DNA from: Seison nebaliae
Lineage: Eukaryota; Rotifera; Pararotatoria; Seisonacea; Seisonidae
Direction: 5' to 3'
Assembly: GCA_023231475.1 (NCBI GenBank)
Contig: JALJEE010001448.1
Location: 1-45,857, forward strand
DNA: 45,857 bases
This document shows, piece after piece, positions 31,643-41,779 of this stretch. The notes under the pieces were generated by a model. The model did not search any database, had not been told where the DNA came from, and was given only the letters and a program-made list of their open reading frames with translations. The number at the start of each line of letters is the position of its first letter. The stretch's first letter is position 1. The position numbers and the translations under genes were made by a program.

Positions 31643-33628
31643 ATGACACTTCATGAAATCGGTTGGAATGAGACGTATAAAGACACCATTTCCATCAAAT
31701 TATTCTTCTTTACACTTCTAAGCAGTGTGGGCGCTCTTAATGTGTTTCTGGGACCTTACGCTAAGAATGAAATGAAATTAACTGATTTACAAATCGGTCT
31801 TGTTTTCTTCTATGCAGCATTCATCGGAATTATTGTACGTCCTCTCACTGGAATGTACATGGATCATGCCCATAAATATCGAACGATTTTCTTTATCGCT
31901 AGTGTCATATGTTCGTTTTGTAATGCATTGATTTATTTTATTCCATCATCACTATCACAATTCACTCGATTTCTACTTTTACTATTCGCCAAATTATCAG
32001 CGAATAGTGCAATGACAATGATATTTATTATTAGCGAAACGGTTCTCATTCAGGTGTTGGGAAAGACACGTCTACCTTATATCGGTTGTCAACGTGCTTG
32101 GGGTTCCATCGGAATGGCTATTTCGATGATGATATCTGGACTCATATTAGACAATATCGGAAAAAAAATTAATAGTATCGATATACCTGGTAATGGAACT
32201 GAGATAATGGAAAGATTTGGAATATTCTCTTTAAATAATGAAACGTCCAATATAAATTATTCAATTTCGACACCACTTTCATATTCAACATCTGAATTTC
32301 TTTTTTTCGATGATACGATCAGTACTGAATTATCAACTAATAATATATTAATAAATAATTTAACAAATAATTTGATTACAAATAAATCATTAATTAATTC
32401 AATTTCATTTGATAATTCTTCATCAACTGATTTCTTTTCAACAATAACAACAACAATTAAATCGATGAGTGACATAATTCCGGATAATATAACAGACAAA
32501 ATTTTATCAGAGTCAACAACGATGTCTTCCAATTATTCCTTTGAGTTCTTTGATGATAATATGATAAATGATCGATCTATTAGAGCCGTTACCATGGCAA
32601 CGAATCAAACTCAAGCATTCTCTCCAATATACAAATTCTTCATTAATCCCTGGTTCTTCGTATTCCTCTTTATTACCATAATGTTCATCATCAATTTTGT
32701 CATCGTCCTAATTTATTATCCGTCCGATGCTGAAACATTCCAAAACTCATTCACTCAACGCACATCATTTCGTACGATTCAATGGTTTCCATCTTTTTCG
32801 AAAAAGCAAATCAGCAAAGAGGAAAGTAAAGATCATTTATCTTCAAAAAGTTTTTTGTCATTGAAGGAAATTAATGAATTGGAAGTGACGTCCAAAAAAG
32901 GGTCGTTTTGGGATGGAATGAAAAAATTGATAAAATTGGCAAAATTGAGAAGAAAGATCATCTTAATTATTTGGTTGATGATGTTACATGGAATGGGAAT
33001 TGGAGTCAAAGAGACATTCCTCTTGATACATGTGGAAGAAAGGATTCCGAATGTGAAGAAATTTAATTCATTTTTCATTCAAGTTATCGCTTGCATTTGT
33101 GAAACGACTTATATGGTCTTTCTCTCGCCCATAATCATCAGGAAACTTAGCTGGAATTATATGGTGATCGGAACGTCGTTAGCTCTATGTATCGCCTTGT
33201 TCACTTATTCTCTATTGAAGAATGTTTATCTTTTCTGGTTGTGTGAACCATTGGGTTGTGTATCAATTGCACTCTTTTATTTGAGTGGTACAGCTAGAGC
33301 GGCACGATTGTCAGCTCCTCATAATTTAATATCGACTGTTCAAAGTCTATTGGGAACAGTGATGTTTTGTTTCGGTCGTGGAATGGGCTCCCTTTGTGGT
33401 GGCTACATCAAACAGAAATATAATGGTGTCATCTTATTCCAATGCACATCAGCATTCATATTTATCAATTCTCTTATTGTCATTCTTCTCAATGTAATTT
33501 TTACTCATTTGGAAAAGAAAAACAAATCGGCATCGTCAGTCGACATGACGAAAATAGTGGACGAAGACGACGAAGATACAGTGGAAATGGACCAAATGAT
33601 TTTCAATCGACAATCAATCAAATCATAA
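31643..33628 (+). CDS. MFSD6-like major facilitator superfamily carrier
   Basis: Single ORF of 661 residues from an ATG in a clear context. The N-terminus (SIKLFFFTLLSSVGALNVFL, then GLVFFYAAFIGIIVRPLTG) and CQRAWGSIGMAISMMISGL match the MFSD6/MFS_1_like family, in which a WGSIG motif follows TM4. There are about twelve membrane helices in two halves. Between the halves lies a very long loop (about residues 175-330) rich in Ser, Thr and Asn with many N-x-S/T sequons (NGT, NET, NYS, NLT, NSS and others), suggesting an outward-facing glycosylated loop. A second, shorter cytoplasmic loop follows TM6. MFSD6 substrates are not well established. It is convergent with MRPS9. Confidence 0.82.
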   Translation: MTLHEIGWNETYKDTISIKLFFFTLLSSVGALNVFLGPYAKNEMKLTDLQIGLVFFYAAFIGIIVRPLTGMYMDHAHKYRTIFFIASVICSFCNALIYFIPSSLSQFTRFLLLLFAKLSANSAMTMIFIISETVLIQVLGKTRLPYIGCQRAWGSIGMAISMMISGLILDNIGKKINSIDIPGNGTEIMERFGIFSLNNETSNINYSISTPLSYSTSEFLFFDDTISTELSTNNILINNLTNNLITNKSLINSISFDNSSSTDFFSTITTTIKSMSDIIPDNITDKILSESTTMSSNYSFEFFDDNMINDRSIRAVTMATNQTQAFSPIYKFFINPWFFVFLFITIMFIINFVIVLIYYPSDAETFQNSFTQRTSFRTIQWFPSFSKKQISKEESKDHLSSKSFLSLKEINELEVTSKKGSFWDGMKKLIKLAKLRRKIILIIWLMMLHGMGIGVKETFLLIHVEERIPNVKKFNSFFIQVIACICETTYMVFLSPIIIRKLSWNYMVIGTSLALCIALFTYSLLKNVYLFWLCEPLGCVSIALFYLSGTARAARLSAPHNLISTVQSLLGTVMFCFGRGMGSLCGGYIKQKYNGVILFQCTSAFIFINSLIVILLNVIFTHLEKKNKSASSVDMTKIVDEDDEDTVEMDQMIFNRQSIKS

Positions 33629-33984
33629 ATTTATATATTTTCCATGTCTTGGATTTATTTTCCATCTTTTTTCCAACCCAATTTTCATCGTTAAACAATA
33701 ATATATCTTTCTACTATTAAATGAATTCTTATTCATTCTTATTTTTTCTATTTATGAATTCTTTCTTAACTTATTCGATTGTTCAACTCTTAAATTTGAT
33801 AACTGGACTTGAATTGAATTAGAAGGAATTTTCCATTTCAAAACTATAGAAATATTTTCATCAAATTATATTTTTTATAGTCAGAATGAAATTTTAAATT
33901 CTTCTCATTTAAAATTCTGATATTAAATTAACGATTTTGATATGATATGTTATTGATGGATAGAAAAGAAAGAAAAATGGAAAT
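33629..33984. other. Convergent 3' spacer
   Basis: 356 bp between the 3' ends of the MFSD6-like gene and MRPS9; AT-rich, nothing else seen. Confidence 0.4.
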
Positions 33985-33990
33985 TTTATT
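33985..33990 (-). terminator. Poly(A) signal touching the MRPS9 stop codon
   Basis: On the minus strand the sequence reads CGT TAA ATAAAATT. AATAAA begins with the last base of the stop codon, so the 3' untranslated region may be only about 15-25 nt. Confidence 0.5.
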
Positions 33991-35285
33991 TAACGTTTCA
34001 ACCAAGTATATTTTCTACGAGGACCTTCTTGTCCGAATTTCTTCCTTTCTCGATAACGATTATCTGGAGTCAACATTCCAGCTAATCGCAAATGTTCGAT
34101 CCGTTCATTTGATATGAAGGAGCAGAGACCGATAGAAATAGCATGTCGCATAGCAATAACTAAATCAGAAGTTGGTTGTTGAACTTTATCCACATCAATT
34201 TCATCATCAGTCATATCGATCGTATTTAATCGATTAGTTCGAATATCGATTCGTTGAACAATCACATCAAAACGATTCATTGTTCGAGTAATAATAAATG
34301 GGGCGAGTAATTGTTGTCGATGAACGAGTCGTTTGAACAACAAAATATCTTTCCCATTCAACATTCTCACTATTCCATCACCTTTCTCATATAATCGAAG
34401 TTTCACCATTGTATTCTGTTTTTTACCGTTAGCTTCCGAATATCGACATGATCCATCTAGAAGAATTTCTGGAATTATTAGTTCGTTTTTACCTTCTTCA
34501 TTCCTCACTCGATATTTCATTAAATTTAAAAAGAAATTCGTTTGTTGTGATGGATTGAGAGTAGACATCTCTAATTCTCTTAAGAAATTATCGAGAATAT
34601 TAAGAAATGTCAAATATTCTTTTTCACTTATTTTCTCTTCATTACAATAATCTTTTTTCAATTCTTCAAATGTTATCCATCGACTTCTTTTATCGATCAA
34701 TTCGATATCTTCATTCTTTGACATAGTCAAATATTTCAATTGTGAATTGGAATCGGATAATTTTTTCATTTGCTCCAATTCTCCACAAACTTCCCCCACA
34801 ATCGTATAGAAATGTTGACGACTTGTATAAAATTGAGAATTTAATGGACGTCCATCATCATCGAATTGTAATTCTTTCGTTTTCGAGAAAATTTCTTTCG
34901 GTTCTCTCATAAACGGACGAGCTTTCTTATCTTCGAGTGATGATGGAAATAAATAATTAATTGCTTCATCAATATCATCTTGTGTAAATGTATCAACATC
35001 TTTTCCCATAATTCGAGCGAGATTCATCCGACCAATCTCATACTCATCTTTTGCTTTCTCCAAAAACTTTTCATGTTCTTTTCTCGACTCCAAATAAGAT
35101 CTCATTGCCGAACCGACAATTTGACTTTTCGATTTCTCCTTCCGAATTAATTCATCCTCCACAGTCGGACAATGAACCAAAGTCAAACCCGATTTCTTAT
35201 GATGTTCATAAATAATCTGTTCATTCCTTTCAACCAGTCTGGGAAGTGTAGAAGAGATTCCTCTTCTTATGATTAAAAAGTTCAT
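33990..35285 (-). CDS. MRPS9: Mitochondrial small ribosomal subunit protein uS9m
   Basis: 431 residues from the ATG at 35285 (human about 396). The middle matches the MRPS9-specific region: MGKDVDTFTQDDIDEAINYL, ARPFMREPKEIF and FDDDGRPLNSQFYTSRQ. The C-terminal uS9 domain includes CSFISNERIEHLRLAGML, then RERKKFGQEGPRRKYTWLKR, the basic tail that reaches into the ribosomal P site. The first about 20 residues (FLIIRRGISSTLPRL) look like a mitochondrial presequence. The protein belongs to the mitoribosome small subunit head. It is intronless and on the same strand as the downstream-coordinate E2 gene (431-bp gap); no functional link is implied. Confidence 0.92.
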   Translation of the reverse strand: MNFLIIRRGISSTLPRLVERNEQIIYEHHKKSGLTLVHCPTVEDELIRKEKSKSQIVGSAMRSYLESRKEHEKFLEKAKDEYEIGRMNLARIMGKDVDTFTQDDIDEAINYLFPSSLEDKKARPFMREPKEIFSKTKELQFDDDGRPLNSQFYTSRQHFYTIVGEVCGELEQMKKLSDSNSQLKYLTMSKNEDIELIDKRSRWITFEELKKDYCNEEKISEKEYLTFLNILDNFLRELEMSTLNPSQQTNFFLNLMKYRVRNEEGKNELIIPEILLDGSCRYSEANGKKQNTMVKLRLYEKGDGIVRMLNGKDILLFKRLVHRQQLLAPFIITRTMNRFDVIVQRIDIRTNRLNTIDMTDDEIDVDKVQQPTSDLVIAMRHAISIGLCSFISNERIEHLRLAGMLTPDNRYRERKKFGQEGPRRKYTWLKR

Positions 35286-35716
35286 GATAAAAATTCCAAA
35301 CTAAAATTTTAAATTTTTTCCTCAAATTCAAAATCATTTCCGAATTTCTTTTTTTCAAAAAATTTCTGATTTTTTATTATAAAACAGAAATACGAAATTT
35401 TCTCTAATTTTCTAAAAAAAAATTAAAAATTTTTTATCACTTTAAAAAAGAAATTTAGTTAAAACATATTTGGTTTTTATAAAAAAATGAAAAATGAAGA
35501 TAATTTATTTTTCAACAAAATAAAAAGAAATTAATTGTCGAAGAAACGGAAAATTTAAAAATTAAATTAAAAGAATTCTATTTTTTTCTCATTCCATCTA
35601 TGTCTTCTGTGCACTTGGTTCGTATATGTGAAATTAAAAAGAATTCAATTATGATAAAGTAGAAATGATTCATGATTTTCGATCGAATCCAAAAAAGAAA
35701 AAGGAAAAAAGAAAAT
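35286..35716. other. Spacer between MRPS9 and the E2 gene
   Basis: 431 bp of very AT-rich DNA with A and T runs; it must hold the MRPS9 promoter and the E2 3' end. No gene. Confidence 0.4.
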
Positions 35717-36388
35717 TTACGAGATATTCGAATCTCTTAAATTGTCTTCATTATTATTTGATGATGTCTCTTCACTATTATTATTGTTCGATGTTGATGA
35801 TGATGTTGTTGTTGTTGTTGTGTTATTGTTGTTGTTGATGGGAATTTGTTCATTTTCATTAATCATTTCCAATTTCTCATCTTTCATTTTTGTTTCATTC
35901 ATTTCTTCTTCGTCACTTTCATCACTCTCATTATCAGCATCCATCCATGATTGTTCGACGATTTGTTGAACTCGAGTTTCATATTCTCGACGATTCTCTC
36001 GAAATAATTGAGCTGCTTCAGCATTGGCTGGTGACTGTGGATTGGGATCATGAAGTAAACTCTGAATACTTTTCAAAATTGCACTCACATCATAAATTGG
36101 ACTCCAATGTGTTTGAAGAATGTCAAGACAAAGACGTCCATCCGCATAGACGTTCGGATGAAACATACGTGTCAAAAATTGTACCATTGGCGGTTTGTTC
36201 GGATATTCTTCATTAAAATCGAGTCGAAGACGAAATGTACCATCTTCAAATGGAGTATCTGACGGGCCGAAAATGACGGCGTTCCATTGAAGAATATTAT
36301 TGTTCTTGGGAGAGGCGTTATAGGCAGTTGGAGAATCGTCTTGTAATCGTTGAAAATCTCGAAGCAATCTTTTCCGTGCCATAGACAT
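35717..36388 (-). CDS. RAD6/UBE2A-type ubiquitin-conjugating enzyme with acidic tail
   Basis: 223 residues. Residues 1 to about 150 are a RAD6/UBE2A-class E2 fold: [43 protein letters not shown], then [15 protein letters not shown] with active-site Cys87 and [20 protein letters not shown]. The core ends with IVEQSWMD, where vertebrate UBE2A stops at about 152. Here a tail of about 70 residues follows: first acidic ([12 protein letters not shown]), then Asn/Thr/Ser low complexity. RAD6 enzymes ubiquitinate PCNA and histone H2B with RAD18 and BRE1-type E3 ligases. An acidic C-terminal tail is known from yeast Rad6, where it assists histone work. Whether this is the sole RAD6 of the genome or a diverged extra copy cannot be told from the window. 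Confidence 0.9.
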   Translation of the reverse strand: MSMARKRLLRDFQRLQDDSPTAYNASPKNNNILQWNAVIFGPSDTPFEDGTFRLRLDFNEEYPNKPPMVQFLTRMFHPNVYADGRLCLDILQTHWSPIYDVSAILKSIQSLLHDPNPQSPANAEAAQLFRENRREYETRVQQIVEQSWMDADNESDESDEEEMNETKMKDEKLEMINENEQIPINNNNNTTTTTTSSSTSNNNNSEETSSNNNEDNLRDSNIS

Positions 36389-37059
36389 GATCCCTTCTAA
36401 TTGTATTTAATGAATTGAAAGAGAAGAGAAATAAAATTAGTGAAAAATAAAATATTGTCAATAAGTTGGAGTGTCTTCCATATGCAGGAAATATTTTAAC
36501 AGAAAAAGAAAAGTCGAACAAAAAATTTCTAGAACATTTTAGTTCCTTTTCAATTTTCATTTAAATTAACTTCTCATTCAGAATCCCTTCTACAAACAAT
36601 CTTCCATCCCAATTTCCTCATCCGTTTTATTCTATAAACTCAATCATTCCAGTATATTTTACTTTATCTGCACACGGATAAACATCCTGTCATATTAATT
36701 TGTGTAAAAAACACAATTAATGAAATAATTTATTTATCATCTAATAGATTTTTGTATGTCTCATATACGTTGATTGGAAGAACAATAAATTTTAATCAAG
36801 GATCAATTTTCAAAATAATAAAAAATTCATATGTTAAGCTCAATCAAAAATAGCAAGCTAAAAAAATTTAAAATTGAGCTTCCTATTTAACTATCTATCT
36901 AAATGCTAGAAGGATTTATTATACACTTTTTTTGCTAGTACTAAAAAAAATTTTTGTATATTGCGAAGAATTAAAATAAACAGTAAATTATCGAACTTAA
37001 TGATAACAAATATATAGCAATAATAAATACATTATAAGTATAATAAATGGTAATAACAA
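36389..37059. other. Upstream region of the E2 gene
   Basis: About 670 bp, AT-rich, no gene seen. May include the left part of the decayed transposon that follows; I could not identify its terminal repeat. Confidence 0.35.
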
Positions 37060-37527
37060 TAATCCGATTGGTGGAGATGGGATGACGGTTGAGACCGACG
37101 AATCAATGGTGATGAGAAGGAAATACAATCGGGGACAGTTAAGGAAAACTCACCGTATTTGTCGGGAGGATAAAGATGTATTCTTTGAATATGTGGAAAA
37201 AAGGAACTGGACCAAACGTTGGAAGAGATTATAAGACGGCGAATAAAATCAGGAACCATCGTATATAAGTTAGTTCTAAAGTTTGACATTTTTCTTAATT
37301 TTATGTTCAATTCCCAGTGACATGCGGTGTCCTGTTCTTCTAATTGGATGGATGAAACAATTTCATATAAACATAGGATTGTAAAACGTTCAAAAAATTT
37401 CGTAAATCCGAACAATTACGATATTCATACGAACACTATAGAATCTACTTGGAGAGTATTGAAGAAAGACATGAAGGTTAATTGTTATAAATATTTCACA
37501 ACTATACTACAACCACAGAAAATTTAG
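37060..37527 (+). mobile_element. Decayed Merlin-type (IS1595/ISXO2-like) DNA transposase
   Basis: Read in pieces, the sequence matches the IS1595-like DDE transposase used by eukaryotic Merlin transposons. 37060-37200 reads IGGDGMTVETDES then RRKYNRGQ (first catalytic Asp). About 37220-37268 reads TLEEIIRRRIKSGTIVY. 37327-37527 reads SKNFVNPNNYDIHTNTIES then TWRVLKKDM (the HTNxIE block). A 49-nt GTTAGT...CCCAG stretch (37269-37317) looks like a host-type intron; skipping it gives GTIVYND, restoring the second Asp. At least two frame breaks separate the pieces and a short block after KTH is missing, so the copy is dead. Terminal repeats were not found. Confidence 0.75.
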
Positions 37528-38259
37528 ATTTTTTAAATTTCCTTTTTAGATTTGATTTCTGATTTTCAAGGAAATTTGGAAAATCTTCAATAAATAAAAT
37601 ATAAATCGCTTATAATTTAAAATATTCAACCCTTCCCTAATTTCTTTAAGTTATTATGGTTTTGTTGTTAAATGCTTATGGTTAAAATGTATGCCTAAGA
37701 TCTTAATTTTGTGTGAAATATTAATTGTATGATGTTCTCATTCTAAAATATACGAATCAAAATTTTAGCTTTTTGATTCAAATTTTTAAAAACACCCTTA
37801 TTTTTAAACTCGGCCAAATGTTTAATCTTCATAGCCTATCTTGTTCAGCTCCTTTCACTGATTCTAAAAATATATTTTATTTTATAAAAATTTTAATCTT
37901 AACGATGTAACACATGTCGAAAGACAGCCATAGGTAATTTTAGAAATAATCAGATATTTGAATATTTAAAGAACATCAGTAAAATAAAAATAAAATGTTG
38001 AAACAATATGAGAAGACATGAATTATTAATTAGCAGTAATTTAAATATATGTTCATTGTTATGAAGTAAAAGATGCCAAATCATTAGAAATAGCTCATAC
38101 AACTGAGTAATATATTAGACTTAAAATTTAAAAAAGAAAATAGTCACATAATCTCCAAGAATGACATTTGGAGTATTCAAACAAGTTTATAACGTTTCAT
38201 TTATTTAACGATCATTCTCTCGACATAAAAGAAAATTTTAATGCGCCAAATCCAAGTAT
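37528..38259. other. Spacer before RER1
   Basis: About 730 bp of AT-rich DNA with no supported gene; may contain the 3' part of the transposon remnant and the RER1 promoter. Confidence 0.35.
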
Positions 38260-38865
38260 ATGAATATGACTGATTTTCCTGATGGAGCTAACGACAATAT
38301 CAAATTAAAGGAAACATTTTACTCTAAAATTGATCGGAGAATTCAACATTATCTCGATTTACTCACACCATTTACCAGAAGACGATGGTTTTGTGCAACA
38401 TTTTACCTCCTCGTATTCTTCAGCCGAGTAGTATATTGTAACGGATTTTTTGTGGTTGCATATGCTCTCTCAATATTTTTGTTGAATCAATTCATACTCT
38501 TTCTAACGCCACGTTCTTATCCTGGAATGGCAAACATCACTGGAACGAACGATGATAAAGATTTCTCTCTTTCATTACCGCAACATAATGATGATGAATT
38601 TCGTCCATTTATTCGACGTTTACCCGAATTTAAATTCTGGTGGATTTGGATGAAAGCCATTTCCGTCTGTCTTGTATTGACATTATTCAATATTTTCGAC
38701 GTACCCGTATTCTGGCCTATATTAGTCATTTACTTCTTTGCTCTATTTATTGCGACGATGAGACGGCAAATTGAACATATGATCCAGTATAAATATCTTC
38801 CATTCTCTTGGAACAAGAAAGTCTTTCATGGAAAAGAGAATTCGGGAAAAACTTATCAGTCTTAA
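38260..38865 (+). CDS. RER1: RER1, Golgi-to-ER retrieval receptor
   Basis: 201 residues, close to human RER1 (196). It contains the family core NDDEFRPFIRRLPEFKFW and FDVPVFWPILVIYFFALF, then TMRRQIEHMIQYKYLPFSW and a C-terminal GKENSGKTY like the human GKEDAGKAF. Four membrane segments are expected (about 50-68, 73-90, 132-148 and 152-168). RER1 sits in the early Golgi and returns ER membrane proteins and unassembled subunits through COPI vesicles. The start ATG gives the expected short cytosolic N-terminus. Single exon. Confidence 0.95.
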   Translation: MNMTDFPDGANDNIKLKETFYSKIDRRIQHYLDLLTPFTRRRWFCATFYLLVFFSRVVYCNGFFVVAYALSIFLLNQFILFLTPRSYPGMANITGTNDDKDFSLSLPQHNDDEFRPFIRRLPEFKFWWIWMKAISVCLVLTLFNIFDVPVFWPILVIYFFALFIATMRRQIEHMIQYKYLPFSWNKKVFHGKENSGKTYQS

Positions 38866-39564
38866 TTGTTTTAACATTTACTTTTCTATAATTTATTTGT
38901 TTCAATGAATCATGCTCGACATAAATTCACTTTTGTTATATTCTCTCAATATTCTATTCCAATTGATGAACAATATTAATTAAATCTAACTTAATAAATA
39001 TCATTTATTTCTCATTTGTTAATTAAAGTCCCATCAATTTTAATTTCTCCAAATTTTTAATTGATCGATGAAATAAATGTTAATTACCTCCCAATATGAT
39101 AAGAATAATCCTCCCTTCTTTTCCACTGGACAGAACAAGCCGCTTATTGAAAAAAGAAAAAGGATTGTTAGATAATTCTCATCCGTTAACATTCATTAAT
39201 AATGAAATTAAAGTGGAAAAGAAAAACAGTTTCCTCCAATTTATATTAAACAAATTCCAATTTTTATGGGCTTTATAGATTACAATTGCGAGATCTATCC
39301 CATATGCTGTAGGACCTACAGCGTAGGTCGTAGAAGATAAAGACAAAAAATATATACTATATATTTTGAAGCGAGGTTTGTAGAAGATTTTGTCTTGTAG
39401 AAGATATATTATATAGAATCTTTTTTTTCAAACTTTTGTTTATTTTGCAATTTAATTTCAAATATCTCTCAAATATCTTATTTGTTTATTCATTATAATT
39501 CATTTTTATTGTTCAATAATTCATTTCGTTTAAATAGAATATAATTTGAACAATTTCAAGAGAA
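38866..39564. other. Spacer with small palindromes
   Basis: 700 bp. Apart from a 60-codon chance-like ORF at 39096-39278, the only structure is the cluster of small palindromes and GTAGAAGA repeats at about 39308-39414 (see findings), 150-260 bp before the Asteroid homologue. Confidence 0.4.
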
Positions 39565-41487
39565 ATGGGTGTAAAGTCTTTAATGCATTATGCTTGCAAT
39601 AGTAGATTGGAAGATTTGCGATTAAAAGATACAACAGTCGTAGTGGATCTATTGAACTTCCTTTACGGGACTTTGGACAACAAAATAACATTAACTAACA
39701 GTCCATCGGTTTCTCTGTCCCATGGAGGTTGTTATCGAGTATATAGATATTATTTGAATGAATTATTCGGAATATTTCAGTCTTGTAATGTCCACTGCAT
39801 TTTCGTACTGGATGGTTCATCGAATTCAGATAAGAAAAATGAAAATTTTTCAAGATATTTACGAAGAATAAAAGATTTGAAAAGAATTTCGCATAATCAA
39901 TTGAAACCAATCTTAATCACGAACACGTTCATCGAAGCAGCTTTACACTTCAAACATCAGATCTATTGTCATAACGATGAAGGTGATTTTATTACTGGTC
40001 GATTAGCCTTACACTTCAACATTCCAGCAATTGCAAACGATTCGGATTATTATTGTTTTTATTATGAGAAGAATTGTGGTTATATTCCATTTTCAACTAT
40101 GAGATATCAAAGAAATGAAAGGGAAATGAAAGAAAATTTCATAACATGTAAAATATTCAAGAGTGATAAATCGGGAAATAGTCCATTTGGATTCTCGATG
40201 AAATTACATTGGGCAATTCCAATCTTGTGCAAAAATGATTATGAATCAACAAAGAAATGTTTGTTAACATTTGATTCTAAACGTTTTTGTAAAACGATGA
40301 ATGTCAAAGATGGTCCATCCACCATCGGAATGATAAAAGCAGTGCATAGATGGTTGACGAATGTTCAACGGTCAAATGAGACAATTCTTTATGACTTGAA
40401 TTCATCAAAAGAAATAATCAAACGAGAAATGCGAAAAGTTCTCGCTAATTCTATTCACAAATATATCGAGGAATTTGTGGACGAAGTATTCAATCGATAC
40501 ACTTGTCAAGATGTGGAAAATTGGGAGAAATTAATTAGATTAATATCTGACAAGAATAACTTGATTATTGATCCGGAGGCTCATAACACTTCGATGGTGA
40601 GATCTCCTTATTTTCATCTCGACAAATTAATTCGACAAATTGATGAACAGACGACTCAATTCGTTTCATTCGAATCGATCGATTTACCTGATGCAAGTAT
40701 TTTATCGAAATCTTTAAGATTAACTCTATTTCAATTGACTGCCATCGAATTACGTTTAAAAGAAAAAGTATCAATGAATAATGAAAGTTGTGAACTAAAA
40801 TTTAATTGGCTTCAACGTATTCGAAAACAAGAAACAGAGATCGTCGAATATAAAATCAATATTACCCAAGAGGATATATCGAGAGTGAATAATTTATTAT
40901 CAAGTTCTCGAGATAGTAGAAAAGAAAAATTCCTCTATTATTTACTACGGCGAAATGAAGAAATTGATTTGAATCATCAGAAAATTAATGAGATTTCCAA
41001 AAAATATTCCTGTTGGTTCCTAATGTTCCTGATCTCATTAGGAATCTGGAGGAGACTAACATCGTCACCTTCCAAAGACAAATTAACAAGAACTCTACTT
41101 ATCAGTGTCATTTACTTTCAAATATCCGATAGAAGAATAAAATCCATTTATCGAAATAGAAAAATGGAGAAACTACCTAAGCTGTTGTGGAAACAGGTAA
41201 TGGACTTTATAGGAGAATATTCTCGCTATAATTTCAAATTAACAAATGTTTTTATGTCAACAATTATCCATCCGATTCGAGAATGGGAATATATTTTCGG
41301 TGTAGTGGGATCGATTCATAATTTCTTTTATAATCCATTCGCTAATGCTCAAGATGGTATTGTTCTTTCGTCACCTTTTCAAATTTTCAACTCACGACAA
41401 ATCTTTAATATTATGTCAAATACAACGGTTGATCATATTAAAGAAATGTCCAATATAATAAATGAAATTTATGATGATTTACCATGA
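39565..41487 (+). CDS. Asteroid (ASTE1)-like XPG-domain protein
   Basis: 640 residues, single exon. The N-terminus MGVKSLMHYA followed by LKDTTVVVDLLNFLYG is the Asteroid/XPG N-domain start. IFVLDGSSNSDKK and NDEGDFITGRLALHFNIPAI then ANDSDYYCF are the XPG internal region, with several acidic residues present. The remainder is Asteroid-specific and weakly conserved. Asteroid was found in flies as a modifier of EGFR signalling. Human ASTE1 acts as a 3'-flap/overhang nuclease limiting DNA end resection. The EAD triad typical of active XPG nucleases reads EGD here, so activity is uncertain. The start is the first ATG and matches the family N-terminus exactly. Confidence 0.85.
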   Translation: MGVKSLMHYACNSRLEDLRLKDTTVVVDLLNFLYGTLDNKITLTNSPSVSLSHGGCYRVYRYYLNELFGIFQSCNVHCIFVLDGSSNSDKKNENFSRYLRRIKDLKRISHNQLKPILITNTFIEAALHFKHQIYCHNDEGDFITGRLALHFNIPAIANDSDYYCFYYEKNCGYIPFSTMRYQRNEREMKENFITCKIFKSDKSGNSPFGFSMKLHWAIPILCKNDYESTKKCLLTFDSKRFCKTMNVKDGPSTIGMIKAVHRWLTNVQRSNETILYDLNSSKEIIKREMRKVLANSIHKYIEEFVDEVFNRYTCQDVENWEKLIRLISDKNNLIIDPEAHNTSMVRSPYFHLDKLIRQIDEQTTQFVSFESIDLPDASILSKSLRLTLFQLTAIELRLKEKVSMNNESCELKFNWLQRIRKQETEIVEYKINITQEDISRVNNLLSSSRDSRKEKFLYYLLRRNEEIDLNHQKINEISKKYSCWFLMFLISLGIWRRLTSSPSKDKLTRTLLISVIYFQISDRRIKSIYRNRKMEKLPKLLWKQVMDFIGEYSRYNFKLTNVFMSTIIHPIREWEYIFGVVGSIHNFFYNPFANAQDGIVLSSPFQIFNSRQIFNIMSNTTVDHIKEMSNIINEIYDDLP

Positions 41488-41779
41488 ACTTTTCGCAATC
41501 TAATTACCCGTCCAATTAATTATACAAACATGTATTTCAACGACATTTGAAAAACCGACGTCAGAAAAACTTGTATAAAAGATATATTAATTAAAATTAA
41601 ATAATAATAATTAAACAAATCAATTAAAAGATTATTGACGTTCAGATTGGAAGTAAATACAACATCGGAAGCGCAGCAAATAGTTTCGTTGGTTAATTGT
41701 GATGAATTTTTGATCCACTTAACATGTCATAGGAGACAAGAACTGATCTTACAAATTATTTTATTATTTTTTTTTATTA
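41488..41779. other. 3' region of the Asteroid homologue
   Basis: About 290 bp. A plus-strand frame near 41633-41807 is open without ATG (EVNTTSEAQQIVSLVNCDEF and onward); it may be chance. It lies directly opposite the minus-strand candidate exon below. Confidence 0.3.

Noticed and set aside
32588-32601. Second perfect X-box, GTTACCATGGCAAC
   Set aside because: It lies inside the coding region of the MFSD6-like carrier (Ala-Val-Thr-Met-Ala-Thr), about 1 kb from any gene start, so it is probably coincidence with coding sequence.
35742-36216. Plus ORFs over the E2 gene
   Set aside because: Shadows of the acidic and Asn/Thr-rich tail and of the conserved E2 core on the opposite strand.
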